Positions 1-9,088 of a stretch of DNA of 64,000 nt are shown in pieces (the stretch's first letter is position 1; each line of letters begins with the position of its first letter). The notes beneath the pieces are model-generated. The model made no database searches. It saw only the letters and a list, made by a program, of their open reading frames with translations, and had not been told where the DNA came from. The DNA is taken from contig NZ_LGTC01000001.1 in the NCBI RefSeq assembly GCF_001262605.1, forward strand, positions 6,336,001 to 6,400,000, written 5' to 3'. Made by a program: the position numbers and the translations under genes. The stretch is from Pseudobacteroides cellulosolvens ATCC 35603 = DSM 2933. GTDB lineage: Bacteria; Bacillota; Clostridia; Acetivibrionales; DSM-2933.

Positions 1-3000
1 AACATAATGAGCAAGGCTGACGGCAGAAATAAGACAACATATTACAAATATGATGAATATAATAATCTCAAATATGTAATATGTCCAGTAGACAATGACG
101 GAAAAGTATATGCTACAAGATATACATATGATGTTAAAGGCAATATGACTCAGATGGATTATGCCGAAGTTACTTTGTTAGCTGGTATTCCAAAGCTTGA
201 TACAAACGGAGAACCTACATTAACAAATGTAAAACAAATATCAAAATATGATTATAACGTTAGTAACCAGGTAACAGCTAGGTATGACGGAAACAGTAAG
301 TCTGACAGTTATAACTATTATACTAACGGATTGATTTGTACAAAATCCAACAGAAAAGGTGATAAATTCGGCTATGTTTATAACAGTGACGGCAACGTAA
401 CTTCAGTAAGCCTGCTTGGAACTACACCTACAGAAATAACAGCTTACAGGTATGACAGCAATGGCAATCCTGAGGGTATTGACGACAAGACAAAGGCAAC
501 TGTCACAATAGCAAGAACATTTGACATGTTAAACAGGGTTATGACAAAGACAACTCCTGGGGGCACAAATAAGTATGAATATGATATAGTCGTGCCTGAA
601 AGCGTATTTAATGAAAAAGGACTAACTGCAGAAACTATTGAAACAATAAAACCTGGAGACACAATCGGTAAAAAAGTAACAAAAGTATATGATAATGAGG
701 AAAGATTAAGGTATGTTATTGATGGTTATCTCAATCTATCTGTTGCAAGTAACATTTTAAAAGGTAAAGTTATTGCAAAATACAGTTATTATAATAATGG
801 AAGCCTGCAATCATTGTCATATTCCAATGGCAGCACATATCCAGTAGATGAAAGCTATACATATTATGAGGACAACAAGCCAAAGACATTGACAAACACA
901 GTAAACGGTACAGCAACTGAAAGCTATACCTATGTTTATGATGAGAATGACAACATCATAACAAAACTGGACAACAAGGGAACAACTAGCTACCAATATG
1001 ATGGACTAAGCAGGCTCAGTAAGGTTGTTGAAAAGAATATTGCTCTATATGGTGCCAATGCATATGAAAGGACAACTGAGTATTCCTATGATGGTATTGG
1101 AAACAGAAAAACAGAAGTAGTAACCTCAAAAGATAGCAGTTACACTATTAAGAGCAAGATTGCCAAGATTTATGCATATGATGCGAGAGGTTGTATCACC
1201 GATGTGGTTACAAAGGATAGTACATCTCTTTCGTCAGCTGATCTTACAATAACTCAGGATACGTATACTACAGATATGTTGAAATATGTATATGATCTTA
1301 ATGGAAACCAGACGACAATAACAAGGACATATTCAAAGAACAGCGTATTACCATTGGAACAGGTAGCAGGATACACATATGATAAGTTTGACAGGCTTGA
1401 TTCAGCAAATGTAAATTCAGTTACCACATACTATGCATACGATGGTGAAGGGTTCAGAGTATCAAAAACAACAGGAACTGTTACGATAAAGTACCTGTAT
1501 GAGTACGACAAAGTGGTCTCCGAATACAACCAGTTAACAGGTGAGCAAGTCAGAAATATTTATGGAACAAACCTGCTATCACGTAGTATAATAGTAAATG
1601 GAGTTGAAAATGAAAATTACTATTACCTCTACAACGGACACAGTGACGTAACATCACTTGTAAGACCTGATGGAAGCATTGCGGCAACATATTACTATGA
1701 TGCCTTCGGAAATATAATTGAGGACAAGTACTATACAACATCAGGACAGGAAACAACACAAAAATTAAATAACGATGTAAACTATGCAGGATATTTCTAT
1801 GACAGCGAGACAAAGCTGTATTACATTGGAGCAAGATACTATGATTCCTTAACAGCAAGATTCCTGACAGAGGACACATATACAGGAGATCCGAATGATC
1901 CATTAAGCTTGAACCTCTATGCATATTGTGCAAACAATCCTCTGATATACCATGACCCAAGCGGACATTTTTGGAAGGAATTGTGGGGAGGAGTCAAAAA
2001 AGCAGGAAGTGCAGTTGCAGATACAGCAAAATCGGCATGGAACTACGTAGATAAGAAAGCACCAGTAGTAACAGGATTCTGTGAAGGACTTTATGATGCA
2101 GGAAAGAGTGCTGTAACCGGAGTTGCAGATATGGGTAAGGGTGCATACTATGCAGTAACTCACCCTCAGGAAACACTGGACAGTGCAAAAAAACTTGTAG
2201 GAACAGTAAAGGATGGTGTTGTATACGCATACAATCATCCGAAGGAAGCATTAAACAAGACAATAAACGCAGGTAAGTCGGCAGCAAAGGCAATCGGAAA
2301 AGCTGTAAATGATAACTTGATTCACGGTGATGCCAAAACAAGAGCCAAGTTCTTCGGAAGGCTTGTTGGAGAAGTCGCATTATCAGTAGCAGGAACCAAG
2401 GGACTTGATAAGCTTGCAAAGGTTGGTAAGGTAGCTCAGGTTCTCGAAAAGACCTCAAAGTATACCAGCAAAGTAACCGCACTTGTAGATAAAGCCAAAG
2501 ATGCAGTAAATATAACCAAGTATATCGGACCTAAACTCGAAATGGTAGGCGTAGGCAAACTTGGTCGTTATGTTGATAATGCTGTAGAAGCTGCAGGCGA
2601 GGTTGTTGAGAAAAATGCCATTCAGAAAAACTTCATGAAAGTGGTGTATGGCGAAGGTAGGGAAGCTGGTGAAAAGGCTACAAAAAAGGCTAGAAAAAAG
2701 GTTGCAAAGAAGGCTGATGATGTTGCGGGAGTTGGTGGGAATACTCCAAAAGTGGAAATTGTCGATAAGAGCAATAAAACTTTTAAGATAAATGATTGGA
2801 GTGACTATCCTGACGATTATGTTCCTTTGCCAGATAAAAATAAAACATGGGAGTTACTTGAGGGTGATGCATATAACGATGCAAGAAAAGCAGCAAATAG
2901 TGCAAATAGAAAAATTTCAAAAGCAGATCCTAATATAAAAGCAAACGAACTTGAAATTCACGAAATAGAGCCTGTTAAAATGGGTGGAAGCCCGACAGAC

Positions 3001-3099
3001 CCTGCTAATAAAACAGGAATTCAAGGGAAAGTACATAGAAAATATGTTACTCCTTGGTGGAATAAAATAAGGGATGCTGTTAAAGAGGCACTAAAATAA
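1..3099 (+). CDS. RHS/YD-repeat polymorphic toxin with HNH-type C-terminal domain (5' end outside window)
   Basis: The frame is open to the left edge, so this is the 3' part of a larger gene. About 600 residues of YD repeats (YxYDxxGN-type) lead to the RHS core end, with the motifs IGARYYDS, ARFLTED and finally HDPSGHF. After the core comes an Ala/Lys-rich pre-toxin stretch. The last ~80 residues carry a compact HNH-like nuclease signature: HEIEP, then GGSPTD, ANK, VHRK and PWWNKI. RHS shells encapsulate a C-terminal toxin used against competitors; the nuclease activity is inferred from the spaced H, N and H residues. The next gene is a SMI1-type immunity protein, as expected. The toxin end is clear; the delivery route (secretion system) is not visible here. 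Confidence 0.9.
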   Translation, partial: NIMSKADGRNKTTYYKYDEYNNLKYVICPVDNDGKVYATRYTYDVKGNMTQMDYAEVTLLAGIPKLDTNGEPTLTNVKQISKYDYNVSNQVTARYDGNSKSDSYNYYTNGLICTKSNRKGDKFGYVYNSDGNVTSVSLLGTTPTEITAYRYDSNGNPEGIDDKTKATVTIARTFDMLNRVMTKTTPGGTNKYEYDIVVPESVFNEKGLTAETIETIKPGDTIGKKVTKVYDNEERLRYVIDGYLNLSVASNILKGKVIAKYSYYNNGSLQSLSYSNGSTYPVDESYTYYEDNKPKTLTNTVNGTATESYTYVYDENDNIITKLDNKGTTSYQYDGLSRLSKVVEKNIALYGANAYERTTEYSYDGIGNRKTEVVTSKDSSYTIKSKIAKIYAYDARGCITDVVTKDSTSLSSADLTITQDTYTTDMLKYVYDLNGNQTTITRTYSKNSVLPLEQVAGYTYDKFDRLDSANVNSVTTYYAYDGEGFRVSKTTGTVTIKYLYEYDKVVSEYNQLTGEQVRNIYGTNLLSRSIIVNGVENENYYYLYNGHSDVTSLVRPDGSIAATYYYDAFGNIIEDKYYTTSGQETTQKLNNDVNYAGYFYDSETKLYYIGARYYDSLTARFLTEDTYTGDPNDPLSLNLYAYCANNPLIYHDPSGHFWKELWGGVKKAGSAVADTAKSAWNYVDKKAPVVTGFCEGLYDAGKSAVTGVADMGKGAYYAVTHPQETLDSAKKLVGTVKDGVVYAYNHPKEALNKTINAGKSAAKAIGKAVNDNLIHGDAKTRAKFFGRLVGEVALSVAGTKGLDKLAKVGKVAQVLEKTSKYTSKVTALVDKAKDAVNITKYIGPKLEMVGVGKLGRYVDNAVEAAGEVVEKNAIQKNFMKVVYGEGREAGEKATKKARKKVAKKADDVAGVGGNTPKVEIVDKSNKTFKINDWSDYPDDYVPLPDKNKTWELLEGDAYNDARKAANSANRKISKADPNIKANELEIHEIEPVKMGGSPTDPANKTGIQGKVHRKYVTPWWNKIRDAVKEALK

Positions 3100-3118
3100 T
3101 TCGGAAGGATGAAAGAGT

Positions 3119-3538
3119 ATGGATTATAAAAAAAACAAGTATTTCAAAGACCTTGATTTTGGTAATCATCTTTCTATTACAATTGAAGATTTAAAAAAAG
3201 TTGAAGATGCTGTGGGAATTAGTTTCCCACAGCAATACAAAGAGTTTATGCTATTTTCTAACGGTGCAGTTGGTGAAGTAGGTGATAGTTATTTAACTAT
3301 ATGGGAACTTGAAGATGTTGAGGAGTTTTATGAAGATTGTTGTAAAGATAACTTAGATAATATAGTTTTATTTGCATCTGATGGTGCAAAGATGGGCTAT
3401 GGGTTTGATAAAAACAAAAATGAATATATTGTTTCAGTACCACTAGATTCACTTGAAATTGACTATGTAGGGTTCTGTGCCAATACATTTCATGAATTTA
3501 TAGAATACTTATATAACTTCAATTGGGATGAAGAATAG
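3119..3538 (+). CDS. SMI1/KNR4 (SUKH) family immunity protein
   Basis: A 139-residue protein 19 bp after the RHS gene, so probably co-transcribed. It has the SUKH-1 pattern: an N-terminal acidic helix, FPQQYKEFMLFSNGA, a GEVGDSYLTIWELED strand/turn, then FASDGAKMGYGFD and a C-terminal FHEFIEYLY helix. SUKH proteins neutralise nuclease toxins of RHS, CDI and related systems in the cytoplasm. Position directly behind the toxin makes it the likely cognate immunity protein. The family call is firm; pairing is inferred from synteny. Confidence 0.88.
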   Translation: MDYKKNKYFKDLDFGNHLSITIEDLKKVEDAVGISFPQQYKEFMLFSNGAVGEVGDSYLTIWELEDVEEFYEDCCKDNLDNIVLFASDGAKMGYGFDKNKNEYIVSVPLDSLEIDYVGFCANTFHEFIEYLYNFNWDEE

Positions 3539-3572
3539 TTTGAAATATCAGTTGAAAGATGAGGAAATTAAT

Positions 3573-3824
3573 ATGAGTAGTAGTGAAAAGGAAAATAATA
3601 AATACGATGAAGCAAAAGAAAGCTGTAATGTTGTTAATAGACAATTAAGAAAAAATGACCCTGCTTTAAAAGGATTGCAAATACATGAAATTGAACCTAT
3701 AAAACTTGGGGGTAATCCTACGGATATATCAAATAAAGTTTTTTTACCTCGTGAGAAACACGCAAAAGTAGTTGTATGGTGGAACAAAAAGATAAGGGAA
3801 GTCAGGGTAAAATTGGAGGAATAG
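3573..3824 (+). CDS. Orphan HNH-type RHS toxin module
   Basis: An 83-residue protein that reproduces only the C-terminal toxin domain of the upstream RHS protein: IHEIEPIKLGG, then NPTDISNK, a His (EKHAK) and VVWWNKK. The same H/N/H residues are kept. ATG 3573 has GAGGAAAT upstream; an in-frame ATG at 3528 overlapping the SMI1 stop is an alternative. There is no RHS shell, so this is a displaced or silent toxin cassette of the kind left when RHS tips are exchanged by recombination. A second SMI1 gene follows it. It could be expressed as a free intracellular nuclease, or kept as a recombination donor. Confidence 0.78.
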   Translation: MSSSEKENNKYDEAKESCNVVNRQLRKNDPALKGLQIHEIEPIKLGGNPTDISNKVFLPREKHAKVVVWWNKKIREVRVKLEE

Positions 3825-3826
3825 CA

Positions 3827-4231
3827 GTGAATAATTATGATAATTTGTTGGATAAAATGGAATTAAATCCCCCTTGCTCAAATGAGATTATTAATGAAGT
3901 AGAAAAAAATCTTAAATTTTGCTTTCCAAAGGATTATTTGAACTTTCTTTTAACTGGTAATGGCGGAGAAGGTTGGGTAGGAGAAAATTCATATCTCTCA
4001 TTATGGAAAATAGATGAGATTATATCTTTAAATGAAGCATATGAAATAAACGAGTTTGCTCCAGGTCTTATACTATTTGGCTCAGACGGGGGATTAAATG
4101 CTTATGCGTTTGATTCAAGGAACGAAAGTACCATCGTTGAAGTTCCCTTCATAGGTATGGATTTAATAGAAGTAAAGAATTGTGGTAGTAATTTTGTTGA
4201 ATTCCTAAAGTTTTTAAATAAAAGTGGATAG
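3827..4231 (+). CDS. SMI1/KNR4 (SUKH) family immunity protein, second copy
   Basis: A 134-residue SUKH protein: CFPKDYLNFLLTGNGGEG, YLSLWKIDEI, LFGSDGGLNAYAFD and a C-terminal FVEFLKFL helix. It is only distantly similar to the first SMI1 protein, as expected if each matches a different toxin tip. I start it at GTG 3827 because GGAGGA lies 6 bases upstream. A longer frame from 3776 would run back through the orphan toxin gene without its own ribosome site. It probably protects against the orphan HNH module just upstream. Confidence 0.85.
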   Translation: MNNYDNLLDKMELNPPCSNEIINEVEKNLKFCFPKDYLNFLLTGNGGEGWVGENSYLSLWKIDEIISLNEAYEINEFAPGLILFGSDGGLNAYAFDSRNESTIVEVPFIGMDLIEVKNCGSNFVEFLKFLNKSG

Positions 4232-4326
4232 TTCATCTTCCATTTTTAAGGTATGAAATTAATGCATGGAAAAATTATACTTGTATGTGATTTTACACCT
4301 TATGGCAACAGGAAATTAAAAAGTTA

Positions 4327-4371
4327 AATTTTAACAAAAACAATAGTATTAGTATTGTTTTTGTTAAAATT
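4327..4371 (+). terminator. Long perfect hairpin, probable terminator
   Basis: A 19-bp perfect inverted repeat (4327-4345 and 4353-4371) with a 7-base loop, A/T-rich on both flanks, so it could stop transcription from either side. It closes the toxin/immunity cluster and lies 43 bp before the transposon end. Confidence 0.6.
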
Positions 4372-4414
4372 ATACTGTGGGCATGTTTCAAAAGCGGCAA
4401 CTTTACCCCTATAA

Positions 4415-4461
4415 GGGGTATGGCAATGATTCGTGAATTTTACAGCCATAAGACATAATTT
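4415..4461 (+). repeat. Left terminal inverted repeat of Tn3-family element
   Basis: Begins GGGGTATGGCAATGATTC and matches the reverse complement of 15449-15495 at all 47 positions. The first 38 bases end in CCATAAG, matching the GGGG...TAAG pattern of Tn3-family ends. Confidence 0.95.
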
Positions 4462-4564
4462 TCCTAATTGAGGTAGTGGGAGCATCCGTGCGACCAGCGC
4501 AAAGTATATGGGAATTATTACTTTCTTCTGCAATAATTTTAATTATTTTATTAAGTTGTTTCTG

Positions 4565-4593
4565 TTTACTTGAACTTTTCAGTATGATATAAT
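4565..4593 (+). promoter_or_regulatory. Sigma-A-type promoter for riboswitch-CLC-F
   Basis: TTTACT (4565-4570), a 17-bp spacer, then TATAAT (4588-4593) preceded by TG one base upstream (extended -10). The start would fall about 10 bases before the riboswitch aptamer. Confidence 0.7.
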
Positions 4594-4604
4594 TTTAACG
4601 AATT

Positions 4605-4696
4605 AAATAGGTGATGGAGTTCGCCATTAACTGCTACTATGCTAATGACTCCTACATAATTTACGAAATTGTATTTTATGTAGGAGTTTTTATTTT
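4605..4696 (+). promoter_or_regulatory. Fluoride riboswitch (crcB motif) with terminator platform, copy 1
   Basis: The conserved core GGTGATGGAGTTCGCC (4610-4625), then AACTGC and CTAATGACTCCTAC, matches the fluoride aptamer. The 3' aptamer strand ACTCCTACATAA (4648-4659) is exactly complementary to TTATGTAGGAGT (4676-4687), which is followed by a T-rich run. So without fluoride a terminator forms; fluoride binding should hold the aptamer and allow read-through into the CLC-F gene 38 bp downstream. A near-identical copy lies at 31398-31480. Confidence 0.95.
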
Positions 4697-4734
4697 GAAC
4701 TACTTTTAATTTCAAAGAAAGAAGGGTTTTATGT

Positions 4735-6749
4735 ATGAAAAGTATTAAATTGTTGCATACTTTGAAAGATATATCAAAGTACATACTTATTGGAAGTATT
4801 ATAGGTGTTTTGGTCGGAATTATTAATGCTGTTTTTCTCAAAAGCCTCGAATATGTCTCAGAAAGCAGGATACATTATCCTTGGATTATCTTTTTTCTTC
4901 CGCTTGCAGGTGTATTTGTAAGTTTTATTTATATTAAATTCGGTAAAAACTCTATCAAGGGAAATAATTTAATTCTTGAGAAAATCAATCAAGAAGACGT
5001 TACAGTTCCTCTAAGGATGGCACCTTTGGTTTTTATAGGAACGGTATTGACTCATTTATTTGGCGGTTCTGCAGGTAGAGAAGGTACAGGCGTTCAAATG
5101 GGCGGCAGCATTGCCAATTGGATTAGCCAAACACTAAAGCTAAATAAGCAAGATAGTAGAATTATATTAATGAATGGCGTAAGTAGCGGCTTTGCAGCTG
5201 TTTTTGGAACACCTTTAGCAGGTACAGTTTTTGGACTTGAGGTTGCAGTTTTAGGATTTATGAGCTATGAGGCTATCATTCCTTGTTTTATAGCGGCATA
5301 TATCGGGAACGCTGTTACTGGGCTTCTAGGATTAAACCACAGTCATTATGCTATACAAAATTACATAGGTATAACCCCAATAAATTTCTTTAAAATTATT
5401 TTAGCAGCAATAGTTTTTGGATTGGTTAGTAGAACTTTTAGCAAATTAACTCACAAATTAAAAGATCTCTTTAATTCGAGTTTTGAAAATGCTATGGTAA
5501 AAAGTTTTATCGGGGTATTATTATAATTGTACTGGTTTATGCTGTTGATTCCCGAGATTATATTGGGTTGAGTTTGCCATTGATAAAAGAATCAATAGGT
5601 GGGCATGTTTCTCCTTTTGCTTTCGCTTGGAAATTAATTTTTACTTCTATAACATTGGGAGCAGGCTTCCAAGGAGGTGAAGTAACCCCATTGTTTGTAA
5701 TTGGGTCTACTCTCGGTAACTTTTTAGGGGATCTATTAAGTATTTCTCCATCTCATCTGGCAGCATTAGGGCTTATAGGTGTATTTGCTGGTGCAACAAA
5801 CACTCCTATCGCATCTTTCATACTGGGGGTTGAATTGTTTGGGGGTACAGGGATTGAGTTCCTGTTTGCGACTTGTGCTGTAAGTTACTTCTTTTCAGGG
5901 CATACAGGCATCTATTCCTCTCAAAAAATCGGGAGAAGTAAATATTCTCTCAGAGATATTCCAACTAATATAACTTTGGGAAATTTATCGAGAAAGAAAA
6001 AAAGCCATGTTCTTAAAACAGATTTCAGGTTAACCGGTCAACTTCAATTTGGTAAATCTAGTGTTGAATTACCTGTAACACACGGATTAAATCTATTTAG
6101 AATTAAATCAAGTATGAAGGGATTAATTTTAAATCATCATTCATTTAATCCAGATGGAGCCAGTTGGAATTCTCCCCCACTTGCCGGCAAGGAAAAGCTT
6201 ATAATTTCTCCGAATTGTGATGAAATCTATGCAGTTCAAGTAAACGAAGTGTATGGAAAACTTGATAAGGTCGTACTGGTGAACTCTAATCTTTTTTTAG
6301 ATATTAAAGTGAACTGTACAATTGTTGAAAATTCTTCAGAAGAAATTACTAAAGTACCAACTATTAACGATGATGATCTTACTACTAAAAAGTTATCAGG
6401 TCAGTTCAAATGGGGTACTTCTTCTTTTGAGTTAGAAAGTAATATAGGTATTAATATATATAGAATTTGTGTTTTGGGGAATACCATAAGATTAAATCAC
6501 AGTTCCTATAATGCTGATGGACATTTCTATTCCCTACCACCTCAAAACGGTCAAATTGCTCATAGAGATTTATCAGTTGGGACACATGTGGTTACTGTCG
6601 ATATTGGTACATCATATGGAGAAAAGGACATTATAACGATTGTTAATGGTCACTTTTTTGAAGATATTGAAATACAATACAAAAAGATTAATGATGAGGA
6701 ATTGGATGATTCAGAAGAAATGGATGATCTGGAAGAGATTGTGGATTAA
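4735..6749 (+). pseudogene. CLC-F fluoride/proton antiporter with duplicated C-terminal domain, one-base frameshift
   Basis: Two frames, 4735-5526 and 5568-6749, join into one ~671-residue protein if one G is added to the GGGG run near 5512. The intact homologue at 29355-31361 shows the uninterrupted version. It is a CLC membrane domain of the fluoride-exporting type: GNNLI near residue 80, GREGTGVQMGG (gating Glu) and GGEVTPLF. The last ~240 residues hold two related ~95-residue soluble repeats (GQxxxGxSSxEL ... NPDGxxxxxPP), not the usual CBS domains. The gene sits behind fluoride riboswitch copy 1, so it should be induced by fluoride. The break may be a sequencing error or a real inactivation. 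Confidence 0.88.
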
Positions 6750-6761
6750 TGATTAATCATC

Positions 6762-6812
6762 AAAACATAGCTATATTTGAAAACAATTCGTATATGGCTA
6801 TGTTTTACTTGT
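6762..6812 (+). terminator. Convergent-gene terminator hairpin
   Basis: AAAACATAGC (6762-6771) pairs with GCTATGTTTT (6797-6806), followed by ACTTGTTT. It lies between the ends of the CLC-F gene (+) and the regulator gene (-) and could serve both. Confidence 0.6.
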
Positions 6813-6856
6813 TTATATATCCACCAATTAGAAGATTTATTAAATAGGATTTTTTA

Positions 6857-7810
6857 CTACGTTTCTGCTATAATTTTGCCAATATCATATAAATCATAGC
6901 CACCTATACCTAAAAGTTCCATCTTAAATTCTTCAGAACGTATTATTTCAAGTACTGCTTGAAACGGTGGTTTTTCAAAATCTTCTTTTTTTATAACAAG
7001 ATCATATCTTTCTTTCTGTAATGGAATAAAATCAACACCCTGTACCTGTAAAGCTACCTTTTCATTACCAATTCCCAGATCAGCTCCTCCCCGAGCAACA
7101 GTGCTGGCAACAGCCAAGTGAGAAAGACATTCTCGACTATATCCTTTAATAGAGCTACCGAAATATTTCAAAAGTTTTAAGTGTTCATCTAACAATACCC
7201 TTGCACCAGAGCCTTTTTCTCTGTTTACTATGGTTATATCGGGCCTCTTTAGGTCTTCCCAAGTGTTAATATTTTTAGGGTTACTTTTTGCTACATAAAA
7301 ACCTTGCATACGACAAGCAAGATGAATAATAACTGTGGGGATTCCCGGAAGTAAATGTTTTACAAACGGAATATTATATTGTCCTGTTTCGCTGTCCCAA
7401 AGATGTGTAGTAGCCATCTGAACGTTACCATGATATAAAGAATATAAACCATTGTAACTTCCTATATAAGCTCGCAATGCCTGAACTCCTTTAGGGTGGC
7501 ATTCTAGATAACGTGATAAAATATCAAGAAGAATATCTTGTCCGCAAATAATAAAACCATCTCTGAAAGGTTTTATGTCATTATTTAATAGGTGCGAATT
7601 TGCTGATTGAGTGATATCATTAGTTAAATTGCTTTTTTGACTTTTACTTTTAGATTTATATTCTTCAACATCGTTTAGGTCTACCCGGACTTTCCTACCT
7701 ATCCTATATGCGTTAAGTTCTCCACGTTTAATTAATTCATATACAGTATTTTTGGCTATTTTAAGGATATCAGCTACTTCTTGTGGTGTTAATGATGAAC
7801 AATCTCTCAT
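6857..7810 (-). CDS. HTH (excisionase-type) regulator with periplasmic-binding-protein-like domain
   Basis: A 317-residue protein. Residues ~6-55 are an excisionase/MerR-like DNA-binding fold (LTPQEVADILKIAKNTVYEL, then GRKVRVDLNDVEEY). After a polar linker, residues ~85-310 form a type-2 periplasmic-binding-like domain (HLLPGIPTV, INREKGSGARVLLDEHL, ASTVARGGADLGIGNE). Proteins of this build are found beside molybdate/tungstate transport genes and are thought to sense the oxyanion or a molybdenum-cofactor signal. It is divergent from modABC, with a 411-bp shared intergenic region, and is the obvious candidate regulator. Ligand is inferred, not shown. Confidence 0.8.
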   Translation of the reverse strand: MRDCSSLTPQEVADILKIAKNTVYELIKRGELNAYRIGRKVRVDLNDVEEYKSKSKSQKSNLTNDITQSANSHLLNNDIKPFRDGFIICGQDILLDILSRYLECHPKGVQALRAYIGSYNGLYSLYHGNVQMATTHLWDSETGQYNIPFVKHLLPGIPTVIIHLACRMQGFYVAKSNPKNINTWEDLKRPDITIVNREKGSGARVLLDEHLKLLKYFGSSIKGYSRECLSHLAVASTVARGGADLGIGNEKVALQVQGVDFIPLQKERYDLVIKKEDFEKPPFQAVLEIIRSEEFKMELLGIGGYDLYDIGKIIAET

Positions 7811-8221
7811 TTATCTCACTTCCTTAAACTGTTTCTCTATACTATAGCAATAATCAATCTGATATGCAATATTAAAGTCAAAATGCTTCATTAATAATCT
7901 TATGTATTTATATAGATACGCCTTTTAAATAGCGGTATATAACTATTATGAGTATAAAAATAATATTGTATGAAAATTCATTTAGTTATAAAATATGAAG
8001 CAAAATCAAACTTCTATTGCAAAATGACTTGATTTTACACTTGAAGGTGTTTATAATGAATACAACATGATAAAATCTAATATTGAATTGTGTTATGTCA
8101 TGCCACGTTATTTCTTGCCATGTTTGCAATGAATATTGCATGTCTAGTTAGTAAGTCACTAACTTTAATTAAATTCATATAACTTATTAAAATCAAAAAA
8201 TTGAAAAAAGGAGTTGGTCAT
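7811..8221. promoter_or_regulatory. Divergent regulatory region between regulator and modABC
   Basis: No gene. It holds two good dyads close to modA: TGCAAT-GAAT-ATTGCA (8125-8140) and AGTTAGT-AAGTC-ACTAACT (8146-8164), both plausible operators for the HTH-PBP protein. The imperfect repeat TGCCACG/TGCCATG lies just upstream (about 8101-8122). Promoter boxes are not unique enough in this AT-rich stretch to call. Confidence 0.5.
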
Positions 8222-9088
8222 ATGTCAAAATGGTCTATTTCATTGATATTTTCTTCCTTATTTTCTTTAACTCTATTATTAAGTGGATGTGGCTCATCAG
8301 TGAATACAATAAATAATACTGACCCAACAAAAAATCAAACAAGTATAGTACAATCGGAAAAAAGCACAACCAACATAAAAGAAAATAGCAAAACAGAACT
8401 GACAGTTGCTGCTGCTGCTGATTTGGTAATAGCATTTAAAGAAATCGGAGATCTTTATGAAAAAAATACAAGTATTAAATTAAAGCAAATATTTTCTTCT
8501 TCAGGCACTGCAAGAGAACAGATTGAGAATGGTGCACCTTATGATGTATATGCCTCAGCAAATATTAAATTTGTGGACGATTTAATAGAGAAGGACAGGA
8601 TAATTGCCGATACTAAAGAATTATATGCTATTGGGCGTGTTGGTGTTGCGATAAAGATCGGAAGCACATTACAAGTAAAAGAAGTTAGCGATTTGTTAAA
8701 GCCGGAATTTAAGAAAATTGCAATAGCAAACCCAGAACATGCACCTTATGGTTTGGCTGCAAAACAGGCTTTAGAATCATTGGGCTTATGGGAAAAACTA
8801 AAGGATAAAATGGTTTTTGGAAAGGATATTCAGGATACATTAACACTAATAAAATCAGGTAATGTAGAAGCTGGATTTATTTCTTTATCAGTTGTCAAAA
8901 AAGATGAAGTAACTTTTTTACTTATTGATGATAAGTTGCATAAACCGCTACAACAGGCTATAGCTGTTGTTAAAGGAACAAAGTCTGAGAAAGAGGCACG
9001 AATTTTTATTAAATTTGTTAATGGAGAGTATGGAAGGGAAATCATGAAAAAATATGGTTTCGTCCTTCCTGAAGAAATAAATGAATAA
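8222..9088 (+). CDS. modA: Molybdate/tungstate ABC transporter substrate-binding lipoprotein
   Basis: A 288-residue ModA-type protein. An N-terminal lipoprotein signal (LTLLLSGCGSS) should anchor it outside the membrane. After a Ser/Thr/Asn-rich linker come the ModA landmarks: LTVAAAADLVIAFKEIG, FSSSGTAREQIENGAPYDVYASAN, YAIGRVGVAIK, NPEHAPYGLAAKQAL and a C-terminal KYGFVLPEE. ATG 8222 follows AAAGGAG; the longer frame from TTG 8201 has no such site. It starts the modABC-tauE run and overlaps modB by 8 bp. Whether it prefers molybdate or tungstate cannot be told from sequence. Confidence 0.93.
   Translation: MSKWSISLIFSSLFSLTLLLSGCGSSVNTINNTDPTKNQTSIVQSEKSTTNIKENSKTELTVAAAADLVIAFKEIGDLYEKNTSIKLKQIFSSSGTAREQIENGAPYDVYASANIKFVDDLIEKDRIIADTKELYAIGRVGVAIKIGSTLQVKEVSDLLKPEFKKIAIANPEHAPYGLAAKQALESLGLWEKLKDKMVFGKDIQDTLTLIKSGNVEAGFISLSVVKKDEVTFLLIDDKLHKPLQQAIAVVKGTKSEKEARIFIKFVNGEYGREIMKKYGFVLPEEINE

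Noticed and set aside
1550..2482. Long minus-strand frames antisense to the RHS gene
   Set aside because: Cys/Leu/His-rich translations without ribosome sites, exactly opposite a well-conserved coding region; shadows of biased codon use.
3776..3826. Upstream extension of the second SMI1 gene
   Set aside because: It lies inside the orphan toxin gene and has no ribosome site; GTG 3827 follows GGAGGA.
4470..4515. A second transposon end inside the left repeat region (GGGAGCATCCGTG)
   Set aside because: The motif recurs at 36.2 kb, but no matching inverted copy bounds a unit here; kept only as a repeat fragment.
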